The notes below the pieces were generated by a model. The model saw only the letters and a list, made by a program, of their open reading frames with translations. It ran no database searches and was not told where the DNA came from. This document shows positions 10,216-18,811 of a stretch of DNA of 64,000 nucleotides, in pieces. Origin of the DNA: an uncultured Clostridia bacterium (lineage in GTDB: Bacteria > Bacillota > Clostridia > TANB77 > CAG-465); NCBI GenBank assembly GCA_948562205.1, contig CAOYAN010000008.1:1-64000 (forward strand). Direction: 5' to 3'. The position numbers and the translations under genes are program-made. Every line of letters begins with the position of its first letter. Within the stretch, counting starts at the first letter, position 1.

Positions 10216-12027
10216 TTACTTTAACTTAGATAATTCAACTATAATTTGATTTAATTCAAGTTGTAATATCTCCATCTCATCTTTTGAAATATTTTGACTA
10301 GTTCTTTTTAAAATTTCGTCTCTTCTCATATATAATCTTTCCTTATTTTTATTTTTTAATACATCTTGAAGTAATTTTTCTTTATCTACACCTGAAATAT
10401 CGATATACATTATATCAGTCATTTCCCTTACTAAATCCTCATCTTGTATTTTTGATAAAATATCTATTTTATTAATATCATATTTATCTTTTAATTCTAT
10501 AAGGAATTTATATGCCTTTTTTACATTTTCATCATAAATATCATTTAAACTTACTTTATCAAAAATAAGTTTTTGAATATTTCTATCTTTACTTAAAATT
10601 AAAGCTACTATATATTGTTCTTGACGTTTTCTAATATTTGTTACAAGTTGCATCTTTTTATTTATGCTTTGCATATCAATTACAACATCATTTGAACTTA
10701 CATTTTTTAATCTTTTTTCTATTTCTGCAATTATTGGGCCTGTACCCATCCTATACTTTCTTGCAATTTTGTCTATATATAAATCTCTTTCTATATTATT
10801 GTCAATCTTAGATAATATATTTGCTACTTCTGTTAAAAATTTAACTTTAGAGTCTAAATCCTCAAGATTTAATGCTTTTTCTAATTTTGATACTTTAAAC
10901 TCAACTAAAGATATAGCATTTTCGATACATTTTTTATACCTCTCAGCACCATATTTATTTATATATTCATCTGGGTCTTTTACGTCATCTTTATCTAAAA
11001 TTAATACTTTTACATTTAATTTTTGAGAAACTAATATATCCATACCTCTAAGAGTAGCATCTTGTCCAGCTCCATCTTGATCATAACCTATTATAACATT
11101 GTCTGTATATTTTTTAATTAGCCTTGCTTGGGACTCTGTAAGAGCAGTTCCAAGAGAGGCAACAGCATTTGTAAAGCCACTCTTTTGAAGTGCTATAGCA
11201 TCCATATAACCTTCAACAATTATTATATTATCTAGTTTTTCTCTTTTAGCAAAATTTAAAGCATACAGCATTTTACCTTTATGATAAATCTCATTTTCTG
11301 GAGAATTTACATATTTAGGTAGTGATTTATCTAAGACTCTTCCACCAAAAGCTATTGTCCTATCTCTTATATCAAATATTGGGAATATAAGCCTTGAATA
11401 AAACCTATCATATACTCTTCCATTACTATTTTGAATAACTATTCCAGAAGCTAATATATCCTTTTTACTAAAGCCTAATTTTATCAAATGATCATATAAT
11501 GGTTCCTTTCCATTTGCATAACCTATACCAAATTTATTTATTGTTCTTGCATCTAATTTTCTCTTAATTATATAATCTTTTATTAAACTTTTTTCTTCTT
11601 TTAAAATTTCAACTAAATTATTGTGATAATAAAGTCCTACTTCTTTATTTATCTTAAATAAAGTATCTTTTAAATCTTTTTTAGATTCCATTTTATTATT
11701 ATAATATGTTTTAACTTCAAATCTTTCTGTATCAATATGGGCTCTTTCAGCCAAAAGTTCTATTGCATCCCAAAATTCCAAATTTTCTACTTTCATAACA
11801 AATGAAATAACATTTCCACCTTCAGAACATCCAAAACACTTAAAGATCTGTTTGTCCATCGATACACAAAAAGAAGGTGTCTTCTCTCTATGAAAGGGAC
11901 AAAGACCCATATAGTTTCTACCACTCTTTTTTAATGATACATATTCTCCAATAACATCAACAATATCATTTTGAGATATTACTTCTTCAATTAAATCTTC
12001 TGAGTAATATGCCACTTTCACACTCAC
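10216..12027 (-). CDS. dnaG: DNA primase
   Basis: Makes RNA primers for replication. An N-terminal CHC2 zinc ribbon (CPFH near residue 43, CFGC near 64), a catalytic core with TOPRIM motifs (VEGYMDAIAL near 270 and YDQDGAGQDA), and a C-terminal helicase-binding region. Its 603 residues fit the family. The start is a run of possible GTG codons (12027, 12021, 12015); the one at 12021 has the best spacing from the GGGAAGG site. Upstream of rpoD. Confidence 0.96.
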   Translation of the reverse strand: MSVKVAYYSEDLIEEVISQNDIVDVIGEYVSLKKSGRNYMGLCPFHREKTPSFCVSMDKQIFKCFGCSEGGNVISFVMKVENLEFWDAIELLAERAHIDTERFEVKTYYNNKMESKKDLKDTLFKINKEVGLYYHNNLVEILKEEKSLIKDYIIKRKLDARTINKFGIGYANGKEPLYDHLIKLGFSKKDILASGIVIQNSNGRVYDRFYSRLIFPIFDIRDRTIAFGGRVLDKSLPKYVNSPENEIYHKGKMLYALNFAKREKLDNIIIVEGYMDAIALQKSGFTNAVASLGTALTESQARLIKKYTDNVIIGYDQDGAGQDATLRGMDILVSQKLNVKVLILDKDDVKDPDEYINKYGAERYKKCIENAISLVEFKVSKLEKALNLEDLDSKVKFLTEVANILSKIDNNIERDLYIDKIARKYRMGTGPIIAEIEKRLKNVSSNDVVIDMQSINKKMQLVTNIRKRQEQYIVALILSKDRNIQKLIFDKVSLNDIYDENVKKAYKFLIELKDKYDINKIDILSKIQDEDLVREMTDIMYIDISGVDKEKLLQDVLKNKNKERLYMRRDEILKRTSQNISKDEMEILQLELNQIIVELSKLK

Positions 12028-12038
12028 CTTCCCAAAAT

Positions 12039-13268
12039 TTATGAAACAAGAAGTTTAATTCTTTCTTCTCGATTATAATATATATTAGTAGTATTTACAA
12101 TAGCAATTAAAACAAGCATTATACTAAATAAAGGCTGATAATAATATATATTAATATTTAATACTACTGTAGACATATATAACAAAATAAATATAAGTTT
12201 TATTACAGTAGATTTTGTATCATACCTTCTTTTTAAAATTATAGCAAGCACTTCCATAAACAAAATATATACAAATAGTATCATATAATATGTCTTAGAT
12301 AAACTTACAAAATTTTTTGTGCAACTCTTTATATTTTCAAAAGAAAAATTATAACTTCCGTTAAAATTAATACTTTTTATATTCTCAAATATTTGTATAT
12401 TGCTTATTTTATTTAATATAAATGAAAAAACATATACAAATAATGCTACAACAATACTTGTAATGATTATTGAAATAATAAGCTTACTTATATTAATTCT
12501 TTCAATCTTAAGTATACCATCTTTTCTTTTTTTACTTACATTTTTAGTAATCTTACTTGAAAAGTTAAAATGAGTACTATCCAAATTAGATGTTATAAAT
12601 ATAGAAATAACTGCAACTACTCCCCATATTTTAACATCCACTCCAAAAAAGGAAGTAAATGATATAACTATTCCTAATATAATTGCTAAATTTATATATC
12701 GTTTATTTTTAATTCCTCTTTGCTTTAATTCATCAATAAGTTTTTGCATAACATATATAGCAAGTAAAACACTAAATTCTAAAAATACAGAATTAAATAA
12801 TATGCTCTTATCATCTATTACATTAAGCAACATAGAATGTGAAAACATTCCAAGAACAGATAACATATCACTTTTTGATACATTAAATATTATTCGCTTT
12901 ACTACAAACCCTGTAAATACTGACATAACAATATATATTAATAATGATATTTTAGAAAAAGTATTTATTTTATTTATAATTAATAATAAACTAAGCGCAA
13001 TAATGATAATTGTAATATAAATATATCTATATATAAGGGAAATTTTCCTTTTTACTTTTACTCTATATAATTTTTCCTTTATGTACATATATATTAATAC
13101 TAACGATATTAAAATTGCAACATAGATTAGTTTAGCAACATTGGAAGTTACATTTGATGTAACTTCCATATTACTATTCATAACTCTAATATCAATAAAA
13201 CTAAAAAATATAATCATTACTACAAATAATGCTACTACTATACTACGTGATATTTTACTTAAACTCAT
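12039..13268 (-). CDS. Hypothetical polytopic membrane protein
   Basis: 409 residues with roughly ten to twelve hydrophobic helices, interrupted by a basic loop near residues 240-260 (SSKITKNVSKKRKDGI). No motif that I recognise. It lies 11 nt upstream of dnaG and 24 nt after the nucleotidyltransferase, so it is likely part of the same transcription unit. It could be a transporter or a polysaccharide-related membrane protein; the sequence does not decide. Confidence 0.6.
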   Translation of the reverse strand: MSLSKISRSIVVALFVVMIIFFSFIDIRVMNSNMEVTSNVTSNVAKLIYVAILISLVLIYMYIKEKLYRVKVKRKISLIYRYIYITIIIIALSLLLIINKINTFSKISLLIYIVMSVFTGFVVKRIIFNVSKSDMLSVLGMFSHSMLLNVIDDKSILFNSVFLEFSVLLAIYVMQKLIDELKQRGIKNKRYINLAIILGIVISFTSFFGVDVKIWGVVAVISIFITSNLDSTHFNFSSKITKNVSKKRKDGILKIERINISKLIISIIITSIVVALFVYVFSFILNKISNIQIFENIKSINFNGSYNFSFENIKSCTKNFVSLSKTYYMILFVYILFMEVLAIILKRRYDTKSTVIKLIFILLYMSTVVLNINIYYYQPLFSIMLVLIAIVNTTNIYYNREERIKLLVS

Positions 13269-13292
13269 TATTAATTACCTACTTTTTATATA

Positions 13293-14027
13293 TTATTTAT
13301 TTTTATATATTTCGTTTACTTGAGCAAGAGCTTCATGAGTACCAACATCATACCACTCACCATTTAATACATAACCATAAACTGGCTCTTTTTTATATAA
13401 ATATGCTACAAAGTTTCCTGGTGCATCTGTATTGTTACCTTCTTCAATATATTTTTTAAATACTGGTATAATTTCTTTATTATATAAATATATAGCTGTT
13501 GCTGCATATTCACCTTTTGGTTCTGCTGGTTTTTCTTCAAATCCTACAACTCTCATCTCTTCATTTGTTTCAACAACTCCAAGTCTTTTTAAATTGTTAT
13601 ATTCTTCTTTTTTTACACAAATTGCCGCAGATTTTTTTTCATTATAAAATTCAACAAAATCTTTTAACTTAAATGAGAATAAATTATCTGTTGCCATTAC
13701 TAGTATGTCATCATTAATATTTGCTTTTTCTATTGTATAATTAATATCTCCTATTGCACCTAGTCTATCATCATTAGTGCTTGTACCATCATTAAATACT
13801 GTAATTGGTTTTATATTATTTTTTTCTTTTGCCCAGGCTTCAAAATGTGGTGTATATTTAGCATTAGTAACTAAATATATTTCATTTACTTGCTCTAATG
13901 AATTGATTTCATCTAATATATAATCAAGTAAAGGTCTTGTACCTACTTTTAATAACGCTTTAGGAAAATTCTCTGTTAAAGGGAATAGCCTTGTTGCATA
14001 TCCTGCACATAATAAAATACATTTCAT
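13293..14027 (-). CDS. Sugar-phosphate nucleotidyltransferase (LicC/RfbA-like)
   Basis: Predicted to transfer an NMP from an NTP to a sugar or choline phosphate. The N-terminus has the signature LCAGYATRLFPLTENFPKAL with the nucleotide-binding loop and conserved Arg and Lys, and VMATDNLF supplies the metal Asp near residue 107. At 244 residues it lacks the C-terminal left-handed helix of GlmU-type enzymes, so the small LicC/RfbA group fits best. The substrate is not clear. First gene after a strong promoter with a leader hairpin. Confidence 0.85.
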   Translation of the reverse strand: MKCILLCAGYATRLFPLTENFPKALLKVGTRPLLDYILDEINSLEQVNEIYLVTNAKYTPHFEAWAKEKNNIKPITVFNDGTSTNDDRLGAIGDINYTIEKANINDDILVMATDNLFSFKLKDFVEFYNEKKSAAICVKKEEYNNLKRLGVVETNEEMRVVGFEEKPAEPKGEYAATAIYLYNKEIIPVFKKYIEEGNNTDAPGNFVAYLYKKEPVYGYVLNGEWYDVGTHEALAQVNEIYKNK

Positions 14028-14058
14028 AATAATCTCTCCTTAAATTTTTATCTTTTAA

Positions 14059-14081
14059 ATAACTCTATTACGTAGAGTTAT
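14059..14081 (-). repeat. Perfect inverted repeat in the nucleotidyltransferase leader
   Basis: ATAACTCTA and TAGAGTTAT are separated by 5 nt, placed between the -10 box and the ribosome site. It could be an operator or an mRNA 5' hairpin. It has no T run in the direction of the gene, so it is not a terminator. Confidence 0.6.
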
Positions 14082-14087
14082 GCAACA

Positions 14088-14116
14088 ATTATAACACATT
14101 AGACTATACATTTCAA
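14088..14116 (-). promoter_or_regulatory. Sigma-A promoter of the nucleotidyltransferase-dnaG-rpoD unit
   Basis: TTGAAA (14111..14116), a 17-nt spacer and TATAAT (14088..14093) on the minus strand. Genes downstream follow with gaps of 25 nt or less through rpoD, so this could be the main promoter for that block. Confidence 0.8.
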
Positions 14117-14137
14117 GTATTATATTTTAAAAATAAA

Positions 14138-14170
14138 AGTCTGTTAAGCTTGAATGCAAACTAACAGACT
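14138..14170 (-). terminator. Intrinsic terminator of the 292-residue hypothetical gene
   Basis: A 9-bp perfect stem (AGTCTGTTA with TAACAGACT) and a 15-nt loop, followed on the minus strand by TTTTATTTTT. Confidence 0.85.
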
Positions 14171-14190
14171 CTAATTTCATTTTATTTCAT

Positions 14191-15069
14191 TTATATAGCA
14201 TCCATATCATTTAATTTATCTTCAAATTCAGATATTCTTTGCTCTGTTTCATATTGTTCTATTCTATTTAATGCATATAAGTATTTTCTTTCTTGAGAAA
14301 GTAATGCTTGATATTCATCATTCCAATCTTCATGACTTCTTAAACTAGAATGTACATCATTTAATTTTTCTTCTAGTACAAGTTTTACAGAATCTACAAC
14401 AGATGCTTCTTTTTCTACTTTTATTCCATTATCTACCATATAAGTAACAACTTCAGCAAATAATCTTTCTCCTTGAGCATTTACTCCACCCTCAGTATTG
14501 TCATGTAAAATATTTACAACTTTATTTACTTGTTCAATACCCATTTTATCAAATATAGTATCTACTCTTGAATCAATGAACTGACCATTTTCACCAAATA
14601 CTTCTTGACCTTTTATAAATAAGTCAACATTATTTTGAATAATTCTTGCTTGAGCTACTGGTAATTCTTCAGTTGCTATTTTAAGTGCGTGTCTATCATA
14701 ATATTTTCTAAATGCACTATTACACATTTCTTGTGATTCAGCATATGGTTTGAAAAATTGAGCATATTCTCTTAAAACATCATGTTGTGTTTTTTCTCCA
14801 CTAACATTTTGTCTAAGTTCTTCTACATTTTCTCCAAAATATGCAGTAACCTTATGATCTATACCATCTGGCTCATAAGCAGGTATTACTGGTTCTGCTT
14901 GTTGTGGTTCTGTAACAACACTTTCTGCTTCTTGTTCTGTTACTCCCTCTTGTAACATTAAATAATCTTGTTTTCCTCCAAAAATTCTTACGAATGCATT
15001 TTTAAAAGAGTTCATATCTTCTAAAAATAATTTCCATTCATTTTTCCAAAATTCTAACATATCAAACAC
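14191..15069 (-). CDS. Hypothetical soluble protein of 292 residues
   Basis: No recognised family. There is no signal peptide or membrane helix. The protein is acidic, with a Glu/Pro/Val-rich stretch near residues 45-70 and a largely helical remainder; the C-terminal third looks like coiled coil (RIEQYETEQRISEFEDKL). It uses more His, Gln, Ala and Val than its Lys/Ile/Asn-rich neighbours. It is a single-gene unit with its own consensus promoter and a good terminator, and AGAGGTG precedes the ATG, so it is very likely expressed. Its job is unknown. Confidence 0.7.
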   Translation of the reverse strand: MFDMLEFWKNEWKLFLEDMNSFKNAFVRIFGGKQDYLMLQEGVTEQEAESVVTEPQQAEPVIPAYEPDGIDHKVTAYFGENVEELRQNVSGEKTQHDVLREYAQFFKPYAESQEMCNSAFRKYYDRHALKIATEELPVAQARIIQNNVDLFIKGQEVFGENGQFIDSRVDTIFDKMGIEQVNKVVNILHDNTEGGVNAQGERLFAEVVTYMVDNGIKVEKEASVVDSVKLVLEEKLNDVHSSLRSHEDWNDEYQALLSQERKYLYALNRIEQYETEQRISEFEDKLNDMDAI

Positions 15070-15115
15070 CTCTTTTGTATACTAATAATAATTCTATTAA
15101 ACTTTATGTAATTAC

Positions 15116-15144
15116 ATTATATAGAATAGCTTGATAAATTGCAA
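15116..15144 (-). promoter_or_regulatory. Sigma-A promoter of the 292-residue hypothetical gene
   Basis: TTGCAA (15139..15144), a 17-nt spacer, TATAAT (15116..15121), then about 40 nt of leader. The roughly 160 bases between here and the thioredoxin gene are AT-rich and show nothing further. Confidence 0.7.
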
Positions 15145-15308
15145 TAACAATAATGTTTAATTTATATTACATTTTTGTTACAATTTTTACCATTTTAGTC
15201 TTATTTTACAGTTTTATTCAGCTATGCAAATATTACAGTTTACAATAAACAAATTATTTTTTATAAAATATTTTTATGTTATATAAAACATTTTTAATTA
15301 TATTTTTA

Positions 15309-15626
15309 TTAATCTATATATTTATCCATTAAATCTATTATTTCATCTCTACTTCTAAGTCCTATCTTTTTATCTACTAATATTCCATCTTTATATATGC
15401 AAATAGCTGGTATTGTATCAATTTTAAGGTCTGATGCAACTTTTGGATTTTCATCTATATTCATTTTTAATATATTATATCCTTGTCTGCTATTTCCTAT
15501 ATCATCTAATATTGGACTAAGTCTCATACATGGTCCACACCAAGTAGCATAAAAATCTACTAGGCACACTCCATTTTTATTTATTACCTCTTTTTCAAAA
15601 CTTTCATCACTTATATGTTTTATCAT
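15309..15626 (-). CDS. Thioredoxin
   Basis: 105-residue thioredoxin fold with the redox motif WCGPC (near residues 29-33) and the cis-proline segment DTIPAICIY. Reduces protein disulfides in the cytoplasm. It lies 11 nt downstream of the rhodanese gene, so the two probably form an operon for thiol or sulfane-sulfur handling. trxA would be a reasonable name, but clostridia often have several thioredoxins and this may not be the main one. Confidence 0.93.
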   Translation of the reverse strand: MIKHISDESFEKEVINKNGVCLVDFYATWCGPCMRLSPILDDIGNSRQGYNILKMNIDENPKVASDLKIDTIPAICIYKDGILVDKKIGLRSRDEIIDLMDKYID

Positions 15627-15637
15627 TTTATCTCCTC

Positions 15638-16075
15638 CTAATTCTTATTATATATAAGCATATTTTTATATGGAAATGTAGCAAGCGCTGCATACTCCCA
15701 TATATATATATTATTATACCCCAAACTATTAAGATTAATAATAGCTGTTTTACTTCTTGTTCCAGTAGAGCAATAAACCATAATTGGTTTTGTTTGTTCA
15801 TATATAAATATTTTCTTTTCAATATCTGCTACAGGAATATTGATAGCATTTTTCAAATGCATAATATTATACTCACTCTCACTTCTAACATCTATTAGAA
15901 TTACACTTTCATTTTCTATCATATTTTTTGCTTCATCAAAGCTTATAAGTTTATATGATAGATTACATGCACTTCTATTTGAATAAGTGAATTTTTTAAA
16001 AATACTACCTCTATTATTTCCCCTACTATTACCATTATTTTTTCCAAACAAATTATTTATTATATTATCAAGCAT
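15638..16075 (-). CDS. Rhodanese-like domain protein
   Basis: Single rhodanese domain (about residues 40-140) with the active-site loop CSTGTRS, whose Cys would carry a persulfide. Typical activity is sulfur transfer from thiosulfate or a similar donor. A short basic, Asn/Arg-rich N-terminal tail precedes the domain and shows no membrane helix. The start codon at 16075 lies just after a hairpin that places the ribosome site in its loop. Paired with thioredoxin downstream. Confidence 0.88.
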   Translation of the reverse strand: MLDNIINNLFGKNNGNSRGNNRGSIFKKFTYSNRSACNLSYKLISFDEAKNMIENESVILIDVRSESEYNIMHLKNAINIPVADIEKKIFIYEQTKPIMVYCSTGTRSKTAIINLNSLGYNNIYIWEYAALATFPYKNMLIYNKN

Positions 16076-16077
16076 AA

Positions 16078-16102
16078 GCTATACCTTCCTCTCTAGTATA
16101 GC
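16078..16102 (-). promoter_or_regulatory. Hairpin enclosing the rhodanese ribosome-binding site
   Basis: GCTATAC and GTATAGC form a 7-bp stem whose 11-nt loop contains GAGAGGA, the Shine-Dalgarno sequence, ending 2 nt before the ATG. It may tune translation of the rhodanese-thioredoxin pair. Also possible that it overlaps the start of the transcript (TATACT lies in the 5' arm). Confidence 0.4.
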
Positions 16103-16130
16103 CTATGCGATAAATACATATTTATGCTAA

Positions 16131-18800
16131 TTAATCATTTTTAAATATTTTAGCAAGTATAAGTTTTATAATTTCAAATAATATTGCTGTAAATATAGAT
16201 ACTATAGCAATAATCATATATATATTATTTGGCATATTGGGTACTGATAATAAACTTGCAAATGATGGAACACAAAATATAAGTATTTGTATAAATAGTG
16301 TTCCAAGTACACAAAGTAACATTGGTTTATTTGAAATCAGACCAATTTTAAATACTGATCTTTTACTAGATCTACATATATATGCAAATAAAATCTCTAT
16401 AATAGATAATGTCATAAATACTGCTGCTCCTGCAAAACTTTCATTATAATTACTACTAATATAAAAATATAGTGCAAATGAAATTATAGTTTTAAGTAAT
16501 CCTGGTATTATAATTCTTGCCATAAGAAATGGTGTAAATAAGCTTTTTTTAGAGTCTCTTGGTTTATTTCTCATTATTCCTTTTTCTTCTTTTTCAAATC
16601 CTAGTGCAATGGCAGGAATTGTATCAGTAATAAGATTTATCCAAAGTATTTGAATTGGCAACAAAATACTTTTATTTAAGAAAGTAGCTATTGCTATTAT
16701 TAATACTTCAGCAAGGTTTGAAGCTAGTAAATATGCTATAACATTTTGAATGTTATTATATATTCTTCTACCTTCTTTTACTGCAACTATTATAGTAGCA
16801 AAATTATCATCTGCAAGTACCATACTAGAAACACTTTTTGATACCTCTGTTCCAGTAATTCCCATACCAATTCCTATATCTGCTCCTTTTAGTGCTGGCG
16901 CATCATTTACACCATCACCTGTCATAGCAACAATTTTTCCTTTTTTCTTCCATGCCTTTACAATCCTTATTTTATTTTCTGGAGAGACTCTTGCATACAC
17001 TCTTATCTTATCTACTCTTTTGTCTAATTCTTCATCTGACATATTATCAAGTTGTAATCCAGTAATTGCTTCATTTTCTTCTTTTAATATTCCTAATTCA
17101 TTTGCAATTGCCATAGCTGTATCAATATTATCTCCCGTTATCATTACAGGTATCATTCCAGCATTATAACATTTTTCTACTGCTCTTTTTGCCTCTTTAC
17201 GTGGTGGATCTATCATTCCAACAAGACCTACAAATATTAAATCGTGTTCCGCATTTTGGACATTTTCATCTTTTGTAGCCTCTCTATATGCAAAAGCTAG
17301 TACTCTTAATGCAGATTTTGCCATATCAAAATTATTTTTAAGTATATGTTCTCTATCTTGTTTTGTAATATCTCTTATTTTCCCATTTATTAATATTTTA
17401 GTTGAAACTTCTAATATTGACTCTACGGCACCCTTAGTAAATACGAAAGTATTATCTTTAACTACGTTTATAGTTGTCATCATTTTTCTTTTAGAATCAA
17501 AAGGTAATTCATCTATCCTTTTATATTCTTGATCCATTTGCTCTTTATCTAAATCAAGTTTCATACCAAAATCTATAAGTGCAGTCTCAGTTGGATCTCC
17601 AAGTAAAACCTTTGCACCATTTTCTTCGCCAAACTCTGTATCATTACAAAGCATAAATACATCAGATAATTTCTCTAAATCATCGTTTATTTCTTTATCT
17701 TCTATTAAACTATTAATTTTCTGATCTTCTGATACATCTATTAATTTTCCACCAATATATATTTTTCTTAGTGTCATTTTATTTTGTGTAAGTGTACCAG
17801 TTTTATCTGAACATATTACTTCAGTAGAGCCTAAAGCTTCAACTGATGATAACTTTCTTACAATTGCTTTTTCTTTTGCCATTTTTTGAACACCAAGTGC
17901 CAAAGTTATAGTTATAACCGCAGAAAGTCCCTCAGGAATTGCTGCAACTGCAAGTGATATAGCAAGCATAAATACATCAAGTATTTTATTTCCCTCTAGA
18001 TATCCTACTATAAACATAACTACTGCAATAACAACTACTAAAATACTTAACACTTTACTTAACTCATTTATTTTCTTTTGAAGTGGTGTTATTTCAACTT
18101 TTTGATTTGATATTGCCTCTGCTATTTTACCAAGTTCTGTATTCATACCAGTAGCAACAACTACAGCTTCGCCTCTACCATATACTACACTACTTCCAGA
18201 ATATGCCATGTTTTTTCTATCACCAAGTGAAATATTTTTATCTGATACTATTTTTTCGACTTGTTTATCTACTGGGACAGACTCCCCCGTAAGTGCTGCT
18301 TCCTCTATTCTTAAACTATGTGATTCGATAATTCTAAGATCCGCTGGTATATAGTCTCCAGCCTCTAGTATAATTATATCACCTACTACTAAATCTTCAG
18401 TTTTTATACTAAGTATAGTATTGTTTCTCTTAACCTTTATATATGGAAGAGACATTTCTTTTAATGCCTCTATTGCCTTTTCTGCTTTACTCTCTTGCAT
18501 TACACCAAGTACAGCATTTAAAATAACTACTACAAATATTATTATTGTATCAGTAAATGGTTCTCCTGTCTTATATGATACAATTGCAGAAAGAATTGCA
18601 GATATTATAAGAATAATTATCATGAGATTTTTAAACTGGTCTAAAAACTTTAGTAAAAATCCTCTCTTTTTTGTCTCTTTTAGTTTATTTGCTCCATTTT
18701 TCTTTAATAGTTCATTTGCATAAGCATCATCAAGACCTTCTAATGAAGAATTTAGTTCCTTTAATACATCTTCTGCACTTTCTCTATAAAATTCTCTCAT
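16131..18800 (-). CDS. Calcium-transporting P-type ATPase (type IIA)
   Basis: Pumps Ca2+ out of the cytoplasm at the cost of ATP. An N-terminal cation-ATPase domain, the actuator TGES loop, the phosphorylation motif DKTGT (Asp332), the hinge TGDGVNDAPALK, and about ten membrane helices in 889 residues. The transport sites look like Ca2+ pumps: VAAIPEGL in helix 4 and NLITDTIPA in helix 6, close to the SERCA motifs. Clostridial and listerial relatives (LMCA1-like) export Ca2+. It starts 11 nt after the bactofilin-like gene, suggesting one transcript. Confidence 0.93.
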   Translation of the reverse strand: MREFYRESAEDVLKELNSSLEGLDDAYANELLKKNGANKLKETKKRGFLLKFLDQFKNLMIIILIISAILSAIVSYKTGEPFTDTIIIFVVVILNAVLGVMQESKAEKAIEALKEMSLPYIKVKRNNTILSIKTEDLVVGDIIILEAGDYIPADLRIIESHSLRIEEAALTGESVPVDKQVEKIVSDKNISLGDRKNMAYSGSSVVYGRGEAVVVATGMNTELGKIAEAISNQKVEITPLQKKINELSKVLSILVVVIAVVMFIVGYLEGNKILDVFMLAISLAVAAIPEGLSAVITITLALGVQKMAKEKAIVRKLSSVEALGSTEVICSDKTGTLTQNKMTLRKIYIGGKLIDVSEDQKINSLIEDKEINDDLEKLSDVFMLCNDTEFGEENGAKVLLGDPTETALIDFGMKLDLDKEQMDQEYKRIDELPFDSKRKMMTTINVVKDNTFVFTKGAVESILEVSTKILINGKIRDITKQDREHILKNNFDMAKSALRVLAFAYREATKDENVQNAEHDLIFVGLVGMIDPPRKEAKRAVEKCYNAGMIPVMITGDNIDTAMAIANELGILKEENEAITGLQLDNMSDEELDKRVDKIRVYARVSPENKIRIVKAWKKKGKIVAMTGDGVNDAPALKGADIGIGMGITGTEVSKSVSSMVLADDNFATIIVAVKEGRRIYNNIQNVIAYLLASNLAEVLIIAIATFLNKSILLPIQILWINLITDTIPAIALGFEKEEKGIMRNKPRDSKKSLFTPFLMARIIIPGLLKTIISFALYFYISSNYNESFAGAAVFMTLSIIEILFAYICRSSKRSVFKIGLISNKPMLLCVLGTLFIQILIFCVPSFASLLSVPNMPNNIYMIIAIVSIFTAILFEIIKLILAKIFKND

Positions 18801-18811
18801 AATACATCCCC

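Noticed and set aside
9759..10229. Open frame on the plus strand opposite rpoD (156 codons)
   Set aside because: Ser/Phe/Leu-rich shadow of the acidic, Lys-rich rpoD N-terminus, with no ribosome site.
13143..13167. Ten-base inverted repeat inside the polytopic membrane protein gene
   Set aside because: It arises from the repeated Val-Thr-Ser-Asn codons (EVTSNVTSNV) and lies well inside a coding region with no promoter nearby.
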